5,066 bases of DNA from Deltaproteobacteria bacterium (GTDB taxonomy: Bacteria; Myxococcota_A; Polyangia; HGW-17; SLPX01), in the NCBI GenBank assembly GCA_011390535.1, contig JAABSF010000247.1:1-5066 (forward strand). Direction: 5' to 3'. Each line of letters starts with the position of its first letter. The first letter of the stretch is position 1. The notes beneath the pieces are model-generated. The model worked only from the letters and a program-made list of their open reading frames with translations, did not search any database and was not told the origin of the DNA. The translations under genes and the position numbers were made by a program. Below are positions 1-5,066 of this stretch, in pieces.

Positions 1-1
1 C

Positions 2-583
2 GGGTCTTTGATAGAAAGGGAGGGGCTGGAGGAGGATGATGATTTCGGGCCTGAGTCTTTTCGACTGGCCTTGGAGCTTGGCTATTCCCTGGATAGTTAT
101 TCGGCGGATCATTTAGCGGTTCATGGGCTTTGGTTGGGGTTGTCGGTGAGGGTTTTAAAAGAATGGTGGATCTATGGGAGTTATCGGCTGGGAGTCCCAA
201 TCGACATCAATGACGGGATAGTTGACAGTACTATGGTTCGGCATCCCGTCTCTGTGGGGATGAGGTGGCAAAGAGATATTGATCGCTGGACTTTAGGTGT
301 TAGTGGAGCGCTTGTCGTTGATTATTCTACACACAAAATTACGGCGAGTGCTGGAGTCGAACCGGCGGCAAAACGGGGGTATGTGGTTTTTTCCACTTCA
401 ACGCTCTTTGTTGTGGGAGTGAAGATCTATGAGCGGCTTAGGGTATTAGCCGGGTTGGGGGTGGAGCTTGGGTTGAACACTCAGAGGTATATCCTGGATG
501 TTTTTGGGGAGAAGAACGTCTTACTGGACCCTTTCCCTTTACGGCCGACAGGCAGCATCAACATCGTTGTAGATGTGTTTTAG
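2..583 (+). CDS. Outer-membrane beta-barrel protein, 3' part only
   Basis: The reading frame is open to the left edge, so this is the C-terminal 193 residues of a longer protein; the first possible internal start (TTG at 8) has no ribosome site and is unlikely to be the real one. The chain is a series of strand-like segments with alternating hydrophobic and polar residues rich in Gly, Val, Leu, Tyr and Trp (for example FRLALELGYSLDSY, LWLGLSVRVL, VSVGMRWQ, LRVLAGLGVELGL), joined by charged turns. The last strand, GSINIVVDVF, ends in Phe, which fits the C-terminal beta-signal read by the BAM assembly machinery. This supports an integral outer-membrane barrel, probably small. I do not recognise the exact family, and no ligand can be inferred. 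It is separated from the sigma-factor operon by 251 bases, so co-regulation is possible but not shown. A signal peptide would lie outside the window. Confidence 0.72.
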   Translation, partial: GSLIEREGLEEDDDFGPESFRLALELGYSLDSYSADHLAVHGLWLGLSVRVLKEWWIYGSYRLGVPIDINDGIVDSTMVRHPVSVGMRWQRDIDRWTLGVSGALVVDYSTHKITASAGVEPAAKRGYVVFSTSTLFVVGVKIYERLRVLAGLGVELGLNTQRYILDVFGEKNVLLDPFPLRPTGSINIVVDVF

Positions 584-603
584 TCTTCGATGTTTTTTTA
601 GAC

Positions 604-696
604 TTCAACTTGTAGAAATGATTAAAAATTTGTTGTTTTGTCGGATAGCCGGAGATGGTTCTGATGATAACACGGAGACGTGATTTCTAAGTTGAA
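604..696 (+). repeat. Interrupted inverted repeat, possible branched RNA structure
   Basis: TTCAACT (604-610) is the exact reverse complement of AGTTGAA (690-696), and TAGAAAT (613-619) that of ATTTCTA (683-689). Only a TG bulge (611-612) interrupts the 14 base pairs. Inside the 63-nt loop are a hairpin CACG-GAGA-CGTG (671-682), whose loop is a GNRA tetraloop, directly abutting the long stem, and a weaker hairpin with CGG 642-644 pairing to CCG 649-651. As RNA this would be a multi-branch element about 93 nt long in the leader of the sigma-factor operon. The pairing is seen in the sequence; the RNA role is inference. It could also be a DNA-level inverted repeat such as a protein-binding site or a remnant of a small mobile element. 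Confidence 0.4.
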
Positions 697-773
697 TGAG
701 AAAAAACAAAAAAAAGACGTCCTTTTTGGTGTTTGATTCCCACTGAGACAAACAAAGAGCCTGATAAAAAATT

Positions 774-807
774 CTCAGCTTCGAAAGCTTCTATTTTGAA
801 GGCTGAG
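774..807 (+). repeat. Imperfect hairpin upstream of the sigma-factor start
   Basis: CTCAGC (774-779) pairs with GCTGAG (802-807), and TTC (780-782) with GAA (798-800), leaving G801 bulged and a 15-nt loop. The 3' arm runs into the purine-rich GAGGAAGG (805-812), about 22 nt before the annotated ATG. There is no U-run after it, so it is not an intrinsic terminator. It might influence ribosome access or mRNA stability. The pairing is real but short enough to occur by chance. Confidence 0.3.
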
Positions 808-834
808 GAAGGCAAAGAGAGATAGCGATAAGGC

Positions 835-1455
835 ATGGAGTTGGTGAAACAAAAAACACTCGATAGCACCTACGATGAGGATTTGGCCTTAGCACAGGCG
901 GTAGGGAGGTGCGATCGGAAGGCTGCGCATCGGTTGGCCGATAGGCTGTTTTCCCGGGTTCGTGCCATAGTTCTCTATATGGCCCCTGGGCATAGAGATG
1001 CCGATGATATGATTCAGAGAGCCCTTATTGAGGTGCTGAGGGCTTCAAGCAGCTATCGTGGCGAGTGTTCCTTGGAGCGTTGGGCGGATAAGATTATTTC
1101 CCGGACGGTAATGCGCACATTGAAGCGAAGGAGAAAAAAGGACTTTTTTGTCCAATCCGGAGCAGAACCTGATGAGAGTGGAGTCGAAGAGTTTCAGGAG
1201 GTTGCCGTTTCTCGTGGACGCACAAGGAAGCGATTAAAAACCATCCTGGACAAGCTCTCAGAGAAAAGAAGAGTAGTGGTGGTACTGCATTGGATGCACG
1301 GATACACCGTGGCCGAGATTGCAGAGATTGTAGATGCCCCTGTAAACACCGTTAGGGACCGTCTGCACAAGGGTAAGAGGAAGCTCAAGAAGTGGATAAA
1401 AAAAGATCCGGTTCTTTGTGACTGGTTGGAGTCGGTTAATCATGAAAACAGATAA
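835..1455 (+). CDS. ECF-type RNA polymerase sigma factor
   Basis: This 206-residue protein has the two-domain layout of extracytoplasmic-function sigma factors, which direct RNA polymerase to a small set of stress or surface-signal promoters. Region 2 spans about residues 31-101: DADDMIQRALIEVL (55-68) is the region 2.1-2.2 core-binding helix, followed by the -10 recognition segment around SLERWADKIISRTV (79-92) and a basic run, LKRRRKK. A charged linker (about 103-133) leads to region 4 (about 134-190), where the helix-turn-helix YTVAEIAEIVDAPVNTVRDRLHKGK (written in parts: YTVAEIAEI 157-165, VNTVRDRLHKGK 170-181) would contact the -35 element. No region 3 or 1.1 is present, as expected for the class. 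An in-frame stop at 829 makes ATG 835 the first start, but AAGG at 830-833 is too close to it. TTG 841 or GTG 844 would be better spaced, so the start is uncertain by 2-3 codons. The 3' end overlaps the anti-sigma gene. The ECF subgroup is not assigned. Confidence 0.93.
   Translation: MELVKQKTLDSTYDEDLALAQAVGRCDRKAAHRLADRLFSRVRAIVLYMAPGHRDADDMIQRALIEVLRASSSYRGECSLERWADKIISRTVMRTLKRRRKKDFFVQSGAEPDESGVEEFQEVAVSRGRTRKRLKTILDKLSEKRRVVVVLHWMHGYTVAEIAEIVDAPVNTVRDRLHKGKRKLKKWIKKDPVLCDWLESVNHENR
1428..1431 (+). promoter_or_regulatory. Ribosome binding site choosing the anti-sigma start
   Basis: GGAG lies 10 nt before ATG 1442, inside the end of the sigma-factor gene. It favours ATG 1442 over the in-frame GTG at 1418, which would add eight residues (MTGWSRLI) and has only T-rich sequence just upstream. 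Confidence 0.6.
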
Positions 1456-3235
1456 AAAAGAGAAAAATGCATGTGTTGTTTACGAAGATCTCATGATGCA
1501 GGTAGCGTCAGGCGTTCTGTTGTCCCAAAAGCAGAGGGATTTTTGTGCGTTGCATGAGCGCCAATGTAAGGATTGTAGAATGGAGAGCGGGCTGGCGGGG
1601 GTTATGAAACACAATGATGGGGATCTTTTGGAGGGTCCAGCCAAAGCCCTGGATGATCTTGCCCGTCGGCGCCGGATCAGCGATGCGGTTGAAAGCGCTT
1701 TTCAAGGGGGTGGCTATGGAGAGATGGTTGATGAGATAGGATCAGGAAGTTCGGAAGTATCTGCTCAAACGTTTATTGAAGAAGGTCGTGTTTTGAGCGC
1801 AAGGGCTGCAACTGAAGATTCCGTGTGGGGTAGGGCGGGAAAAAGAAAAGGACTTATGGTGTCAGCGGTTGTGGCGGCGGTTTCTCTTTTAGTGATAGCT
1901 GGAGCCGGAGTCTGGTATTTGTTAGACAAAGGAGAAGATAAAGCTCAAAGGGGAGGGGATGTTGTGGCGGACGGTGGGGTGGTGGTTTTGAGATCAGGGG
2001 ATGTTCGTGTGGATGAAGATCTGGTGTCTATCGGACAAAAAATTGTGGTTGGTAGACGTTTACAAGTAGGATCAGGGAGGTTGGGGGTTGGTTTGCCCTG
2101 TGGAGCCGGAGTTATGCTGAGTGGTGGTTCAGAGGCGTTCATCGAACATCTCTCCGATGAATTTACATCCCTGCGCTTGGAGCGAGGGAGTATGCTTGTT
2201 TCTGTGGCCCCGCGGAAAAACAGGGGGCGGTTTGTTGTCAGAACCAAAGCCGGAACGGTGACTGTTACCGGAACTGTTTTTTCCGTGGCGGTGGAGGGGG
2301 CCTCTGTAGAAGTAGCTGTGGCCCGAGGGCATGTCGAGATAGAAGAACCGGAGAGTGCACCCAGACGATTGACAAGAGGCCAAGCTTCTAAATTGCGGAA
2401 GGGAGGCGGTGAAGTTCGTGAGATGACGGAAAGTGAAAAGCTGAAAGCTTTGAGTGATGCTCGTTCTGTGGAGATGTCATCCAATACCGAGTTGGCTTCA
2501 TTATCTATTACAAGCAAGCCTTCAGGCGCGCTGGTGTTGGTGGATGATGTGGTGCTTGGGAAAACGCCTCTGGAAGCAGTGACAAGAGCGGGCCACCGGC
2601 GTGTTAAGGTGGCTTTGTCTGGGCGGACGGTGGTAAATGAAGTCTTGAGTATGGAGCCCGGGTCAACTCTTAAACGTGATTTTGAATTAGAGCCGGAGGC
2701 TTTTTTAAATGATAAAAATATGATTGCCAAGAGTGAGGCCGGGGTGAGCGATTCCGGAAATAAAAAAGAGGCTCCGGGAAGGGTTGATCAGAGAGGTCAT
2801 GTTGCCGGCACACAAGTAAAGAAGCTTGATAAAAGATCAAAAAATCCAAAAGAGCTATTAAATGAAGCCAGACGGAAGCGTACAGCGAGGGACTGGAAGA
2901 AAACCTCCCAGATATACAGAGATCTTATCAGGTTGTATTCAAATAGTAGAGAGGCCCGAACCGCAACGGTTGCTTTGGGGTTCTTGTTGCTGGATCATTT
3001 GGGAAAACCTGCCGAAGCACTTAAACAGTTCGAAAAATATCTGGGCTCCACTAAAAAAGGCATTTTGGCCCAGGAAGCTGCATATGGCCGTGTAAGGGCG
3101 CTACGGAGGTTAGGGAGATTCAGTGAAGAGAGGAAAGGGTTGGAGGCCTTTATAAAACTCTATCCACACGCGCCGCAGCGCTCTCTTGTAAAGCGTAGGT
3201 TGGATGAAATGAGGACTCGGGATGCGGCAGAGTAA
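1442..3235 (+). CDS. Membrane anti-sigma factor with FecR, PEGA and TPR-like regions
   Basis: This 597-residue single-pass inner-membrane protein is the probable anti-sigma partner of the preceding ECF factor. Residues 1-60 form a zinc-binding anti-sigma (ZAS) domain: H38, C42 and C45 make the H-x3-C-x2-C motif, with C11 at the usual first-ligand position. A linker leads to a membrane helix at about 138-161 (LMVSAVVAAVSLLVIAGAG onward), placing the rest in the periplasm. Residues 181-301 match a FecR domain, with the hallmark segment TVTVTGTVFSV (272-282). Residues 351-417 match a PEGA domain (SKPSGALVLVDD 358-369, then GKTP 373-376). A low-complexity linker (about 420-468) precedes helical TPR or YbgF-like repeats (about 469-590) with paired hydrophobic helices. 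FecR proteins normally relay an outer signal to an ECF factor; PEGA and TPR modules usually bind envelope or protein partners. The ZAS and FecR calls are firm, PEGA is good, and TPR is moderate. The gene starts 14 nt inside the sigma gene. Confidence 0.9.
   Translation: MKTDKKEKNACVVYEDLMMQVASGVLLSQKQRDFCALHERQCKDCRMESGLAGVMKHNDGDLLEGPAKALDDLARRRRISDAVESAFQGGGYGEMVDEIGSGSSEVSAQTFIEEGRVLSARAATEDSVWGRAGKRKGLMVSAVVAAVSLLVIAGAGVWYLLDKGEDKAQRGGDVVADGGVVVLRSGDVRVDEDLVSIGQKIVVGRRLQVGSGRLGVGLPCGAGVMLSGGSEAFIEHLSDEFTSLRLERGSMLVSVAPRKNRGRFVVRTKAGTVTVTGTVFSVAVEGASVEVAVARGHVEIEEPESAPRRLTRGQASKLRKGGGEVREMTESEKLKALSDARSVEMSSNTELASLSITSKPSGALVLVDDVVLGKTPLEAVTRAGHRRVKVALSGRTVVNEVLSMEPGSTLKRDFELEPEAFLNDKNMIAKSEAGVSDSGNKKEAPGRVDQRGHVAGTQVKKLDKRSKNPKELLNEARRKRTARDWKKTSQIYRDLIRLYSNSREARTATVALGFLLLDHLGKPAEALKQFEKYLGSTKKGILAQEAAYGRVRALRRLGRFSEERKGLEAFIKLYPHAPQRSLVKRRLDEMRTRDAAE
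3211..3214 (+). promoter_or_regulatory. Ribosome binding site for the VWA lipoprotein gene
   Basis: GAGG sits 7 nt before ATG 3222, within the end of the anti-sigma gene. The spacing is close to ideal and supports ATG 3222 over the internal in-frame ATG at 3267, which would also remove the Arg and Lys of the signal-peptide n-region. Confidence 0.65.
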
Positions 3236-4850
3236 AGACGTTTCTTGCGAGGCTTTATTTTCTCCTATGCCTTTCTCTTTTTCGTATTTTGTGAGCTTGT
3301 GGCTTGTGGCGGGTTTGGCCGTTTCTTTTTTAATGCAGCTAAACGGTTGCGTGCAAGACCGTGAACTGGCCTCTGTTGTATCAGTCTGTGGAAACAGTAT
3401 CTGTGAAGATGGTGAGAACCCCCGGAATTGTTCGTCTGATTGTCCTTTGGGTGTGTGTGGTAACAATTTTTGCGATTATGATGAGAAACCCTCTTCATGT
3501 CCTGAGGATTGTGAATGGGCGCTGTGTGGTGACGGCGCGTGTGATGGGTACGAGAATTCTTTCAACTGTCCGAGAGACTGTCCGCTTGCGCTGTGTGGAA
3601 ACGGAGTGTGTGAGGGAGGTGAGGAAGTAAGCTGTCCCGAGGATTGCTTTCCCAGCAGGTGCGGGAATGGGATCTGCGAGACAAATGAGACGTGGCGTAA
3701 CTGCCCCAATGATTGTGTGCAGACAAACAAGCTGGATCTTCTTTTTGTCGTGGATAACTCCGGCAGTATGTTGCAGACCCAAGAGAAGTTGGCCTTGGCA
3801 GTTCATGAGATTGTGGAGGTTTTGACCGGTTCAGGTGCGGGGGGACTGCCGGATTTGCATGTTGGGGTTGTGACCACGGATCTGGGTGCCGGTAGCTACA
3901 GTGCGATTCGCTATTGTGATGCGAGCGGAGGCGACAGGGGAGTATTGGGAAAGTCAGGTGAATTGAATTTGGCTTCAACATGTCTCAACTCAGGGCGCTA
4001 TTTAATTGATGCGGCTCCATTGGATTGCAATGTTGTGCTTGAAGGGGGGCAGTGCTTGAGTCACGATTGCGATGTCTCTCATTGTGAGTCATTAGATGGC
4101 GATCAAGTGGACCTCATTCTTGAGGAAGATGAGGGCGGCTGTCCTCGTTGCGTCAATTATGAAGGTGCTTTCATAGACGTTGCAGAGTGTTTTACTCAGG
4201 TAGGTGCACAAGGGTGTGGTTTTGAGCAGCCGCTGGAAGCTATGATGCTGGCTTTAGACGATGAATCTACGCCGGAAAACAAAGGTTTCTTGAGGCCTGA
4301 TTCATTATTGGCCGTTGTGATAGTCACCGATGAAGATGATTGTTCTGCCTCTGAACCGGACATTTTGTTTAATCCTGATCCGGCCAAAGACAGCATCGAT
4401 AGTCCACTGGGATATCTTCACTCGTTCAGGTGTTTCGAGTTTGGAGTTGTTTGTGATATCAATGATCGCACCGTTACAGGTCTGCGGTTGGGGTGTCGGC
4501 CCAGTAAAGATGAAGAAGCTCTTTTGCACCCTCTAATCAGATATATCGATTTTCTTGTGTCTTTAAAACATCCGGGAAATATCGTCGCCATGGGGATCAT
4601 GGGACCCGTACCCGACATGATTATGGTTGAGAGGGATCACCAAGAGCGGCCCTCTTTGGCTTCTTCTTGTATGATAGATTCACATTATGGTGCGGATCCT
4701 GCCGTTCGGCTCAGATCATTTGTGAAATACTTCAATAGGACTCAGGACATGGAGCATTGGGCGGATACCTCTGTTTGTGAAGATAGGTTTTATTGGTCTC
4801 TCTCCTCATTTGCATCCAGACTTGCACAGAAGCTGGACGATTCTTTTTAA
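3222..4850 (+). CDS. Cys-rich repeat and VWA-domain lipoprotein
   Basis: This 542-residue exported protein starts with a long signal peptide: R2 and K5, a hydrophobic core at about 20-38, and a lipobox L40-N41-G42-C43, so C43 would be the lipidated N-terminus. V44 at position +2 gives no inner-membrane retention signal by the E. coli rule, so the outer membrane is likely. Residues 56-165 hold five four-Cys repeats. A VWA domain follows: FVVDNSGSM (175-183) carries the D-x-S-x-S metal site (D178, S180, S182) and IVTDEDDCS (367-375) supplies D370. Segments GVVTTDLGAG (215-224), GCGFEQPLEA (331-340) and GFLRPDSLLAVV (355-366) resemble a VWA lipoprotein family I associate with myxobacterial genomes. 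Cysteines are numerous: 20 in the repeats and 16 in the VWA part, suggesting heavy disulphide bonding outside the cytoplasm. VWA domains generally bind protein or matrix ligands through a metal ion; the ligand here is unknown. Overlap with the anti-sigma gene places it in the same operon. Confidence 0.88.
   Translation: MRQSKDVSCEALFSPMPFSFSYFVSLWLVAGLAVSFLMQLNGCVQDRELASVVSVCGNSICEDGENPRNCSSDCPLGVCGNNFCDYDEKPSSCPEDCEWALCGDGACDGYENSFNCPRDCPLALCGNGVCEGGEEVSCPEDCFPSRCGNGICETNETWRNCPNDCVQTNKLDLLFVVDNSGSMLQTQEKLALAVHEIVEVLTGSGAGGLPDLHVGVVTTDLGAGSYSAIRYCDASGGDRGVLGKSGELNLASTCLNSGRYLIDAAPLDCNVVLEGGQCLSHDCDVSHCESLDGDQVDLILEEDEGGCPRCVNYEGAFIDVAECFTQVGAQGCGFEQPLEAMMLALDDESTPENKGFLRPDSLLAVVIVTDEDDCSASEPDILFNPDPAKDSIDSPLGYLHSFRCFEFGVVCDINDRTVTGLRLGCRPSKDEEALLHPLIRYIDFLVSLKHPGNIVAMGIMGPVPDMIMVERDHQERPSLASSCMIDSHYGADPAVRLRSFVKYFNRTQDMEHWADTSVCEDRFYWSLSSFASRLAQKLDDSF
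3387..3716 (+). repeat. Five tandem Cys-rich protein repeats
   Basis: Within the lipoprotein, residues 56-74, 79-97, 102-120, 125-142 and 147-165 follow the pattern C-G-[ND]-x-x-C-[ED]-x-x-E-x(4)-C-x-x-D-C, each joined by a four-residue linker (PLGV, EWAL, PLAL, FPSR). The period is 23 residues (69 nt), except that the fourth unit is one residue short. The DNA copies have diverged considerably, so the duplication is old or the codons have been reshuffled. Each unit has four Cys, enough for two internal disulphides, plus conserved acidic residues that could bind a cation. The last unit ends five residues before the VWA domain. Confidence 0.9.
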
Positions 4851-5066
4851 TTCTCTCTTACCCTTGAAGTATTTGAGCCGTTTCGGCGCGTTTATCTTCG
4901 CATGGTTTTTCTTTCCAAAAGAGAGTTTTTTTGGTTCTGTTGGATTCCGTCTTGCATAAGAGTTCCGATTTGTTGAATATGGAGCACTCTGTAAGAGATG
5001 ATGAATCTATGGAACGGTTAAGAAAAAACCTTTTATCCAATGCTGACAGATAAGAACTGTGTAACG
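4851..5066. other. Downstream region without a convincing gene
   Basis: This stretch follows the operon to the window edge. Two short pairings are visible: GCCG 4877-4880 with CGGC 4884-4887 (loop TTT), and CCAAAA 4915-4920 with TTTTGG 4929-4934, whose 3' arm is part of a T-run. Either could contribute to transcription ending, but neither is a clear GC-rich stem plus U-tract. A short frame closes at TAA 5051-5053. It gives 24 residues from ATG 4979 (MEHSVRDDESMERL onward) or 38 from TTG 4940, with no properly spaced ribosome site, so I do not call it a gene. The next gene's promoter may lie near the right edge. Confidence 0.5.

Larger units (their letters stand above)
584..834. other. Non-coding AT-rich leader region before the sigma-factor operon
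   Basis: This 251-base gap lies between the barrel gene and the sigma-factor gene. No convincing protein gene is present; an antisense frame across 687-869 has low-complexity content and no family resemblance. It contains A-rich tracts (701-715), a large inverted repeat (604-696), and a smaller hairpin (774-807). A weak 5-bp pairing (AGTCT 582-586 with AGACT 600-604, T-rich loop) follows the barrel gene stop but is not a convincing terminator. I looked for a sigma-70 promoter and for an ECF-type GGAAC element and found neither in a well-spaced form. A promoter for the downstream operon is expected here but cannot be placed. Confidence 0.6.

Noticed and set aside
692..720. TTGAAT (692-697) considered as a sigma-70 -35 box for the sigma operon
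   Set aside because: The segment 16-18 nt downstream is A-rich followed by GACGTC, with no TATAAT-like hexamer, and the box lies inside the inverted-repeat arm.
706..727. A-run, ACGTC, T-run (about 709-726) considered as a bidirectional terminator
   Set aside because: The possible stem is almost only A-T pairs with a single G-C, too weak for an intrinsic terminator.
1950..2000. Four runs of four G (1950-1953, 1955-1958, 1976-1979, 1997-2000), possible G-quadruplex
   Set aside because: Two of the loops would be 17 and 17 nt, which makes a stable quadruplex unlikely. The runs fit Gly/Val/Arg codons in a G-rich coding strand.
1945..2730. Long antisense open frame of 261 codons opposite the anti-sigma gene
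   Set aside because: Its product is dominated by Ser, Thr and Pro, as expected from reading G/T-rich coding sequence backwards. It has no domain resemblance, and the sense strand encodes clear FecR and PEGA domains over the same bases.
3110..3981. Several overlapping antisense frames opposite the lipoprotein repeats
   Set aside because: They arise from the regular Cys-codon repeats of the sense gene and have repetitive Ser/Pro/His content with no start signals. The sense frame carries a lipobox and a VWA domain.
5011..5038. GGAAC (5011-5015) resembling an ECF -35 element that could start a downstream target gene
   Set aside because: No matching -10 element is found 15-18 nt downstream, and a five-base match alone is expected by chance.
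4940..5053. Short frame ending at TAA 5051, 24 residues from ATG 4979 or 38 from TTG 4940
   Set aside because: It is polar and helix-like, but there is no spaced ribosome binding site and no recognisable family, and frames this short are common by chance.

Overview
The window looks like an accessory locus of a Gram-negative bacterium, most likely from the Myxococcota/Bradymonadota (former Deltaproteobacteria) assemblage. This is an inference from protein architecture, not from a database match. The grounds are a Cys-rich VWA lipoprotein of a type common in predatory and myxobacterial genomes, a FecR-PEGA-TPR membrane protein, and an outer-membrane barrel. G+C is close to one half, which is low for classical myxobacteria. 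All genes lie on the + strand, and that strand is visibly richer in G and T than in C.

Layout. (1) Positions 2-583 are the 3' end of a gene for a small outer-membrane beta-barrel protein, cut by the window edge. (2) Positions 584-834 are a 251-base AT-rich non-coding leader with two inverted repeats, one of which (604-696) could fold into a branched RNA. (3) Positions 835-1455 encode an ECF-type sigma factor. (4) Positions 1442-3235 encode its probable anti-sigma factor: a cytoplasmic zinc-binding anti-sigma domain, one membrane helix, then periplasmic FecR, PEGA and TPR-like regions. (5) Positions 3222-4850 encode a lipoprotein with five Cys-rich repeats and a VWA domain. (6) Positions 4851-5066 hold no convincing gene.

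Genes 3-5 form a tight operon. Each downstream ATG lies 14 nt inside the preceding gene, so translation is probably coupled. The simplest reading is a trans-envelope signalling unit. The sigma factor would be held at the inner membrane by the FecR-type protein, and a surface or periplasm-facing disulphide-rich VWA lipoprotein would act as sensor partner or effector. The anti-sigma zinc site is of the Cys-His-Cys-Cys kind seen in redox-responsive RsrA, which makes an oxidative or thiol stimulus worth considering. The stimulus, the regulon and any link to the upstream barrel protein cannot be read from this sequence.
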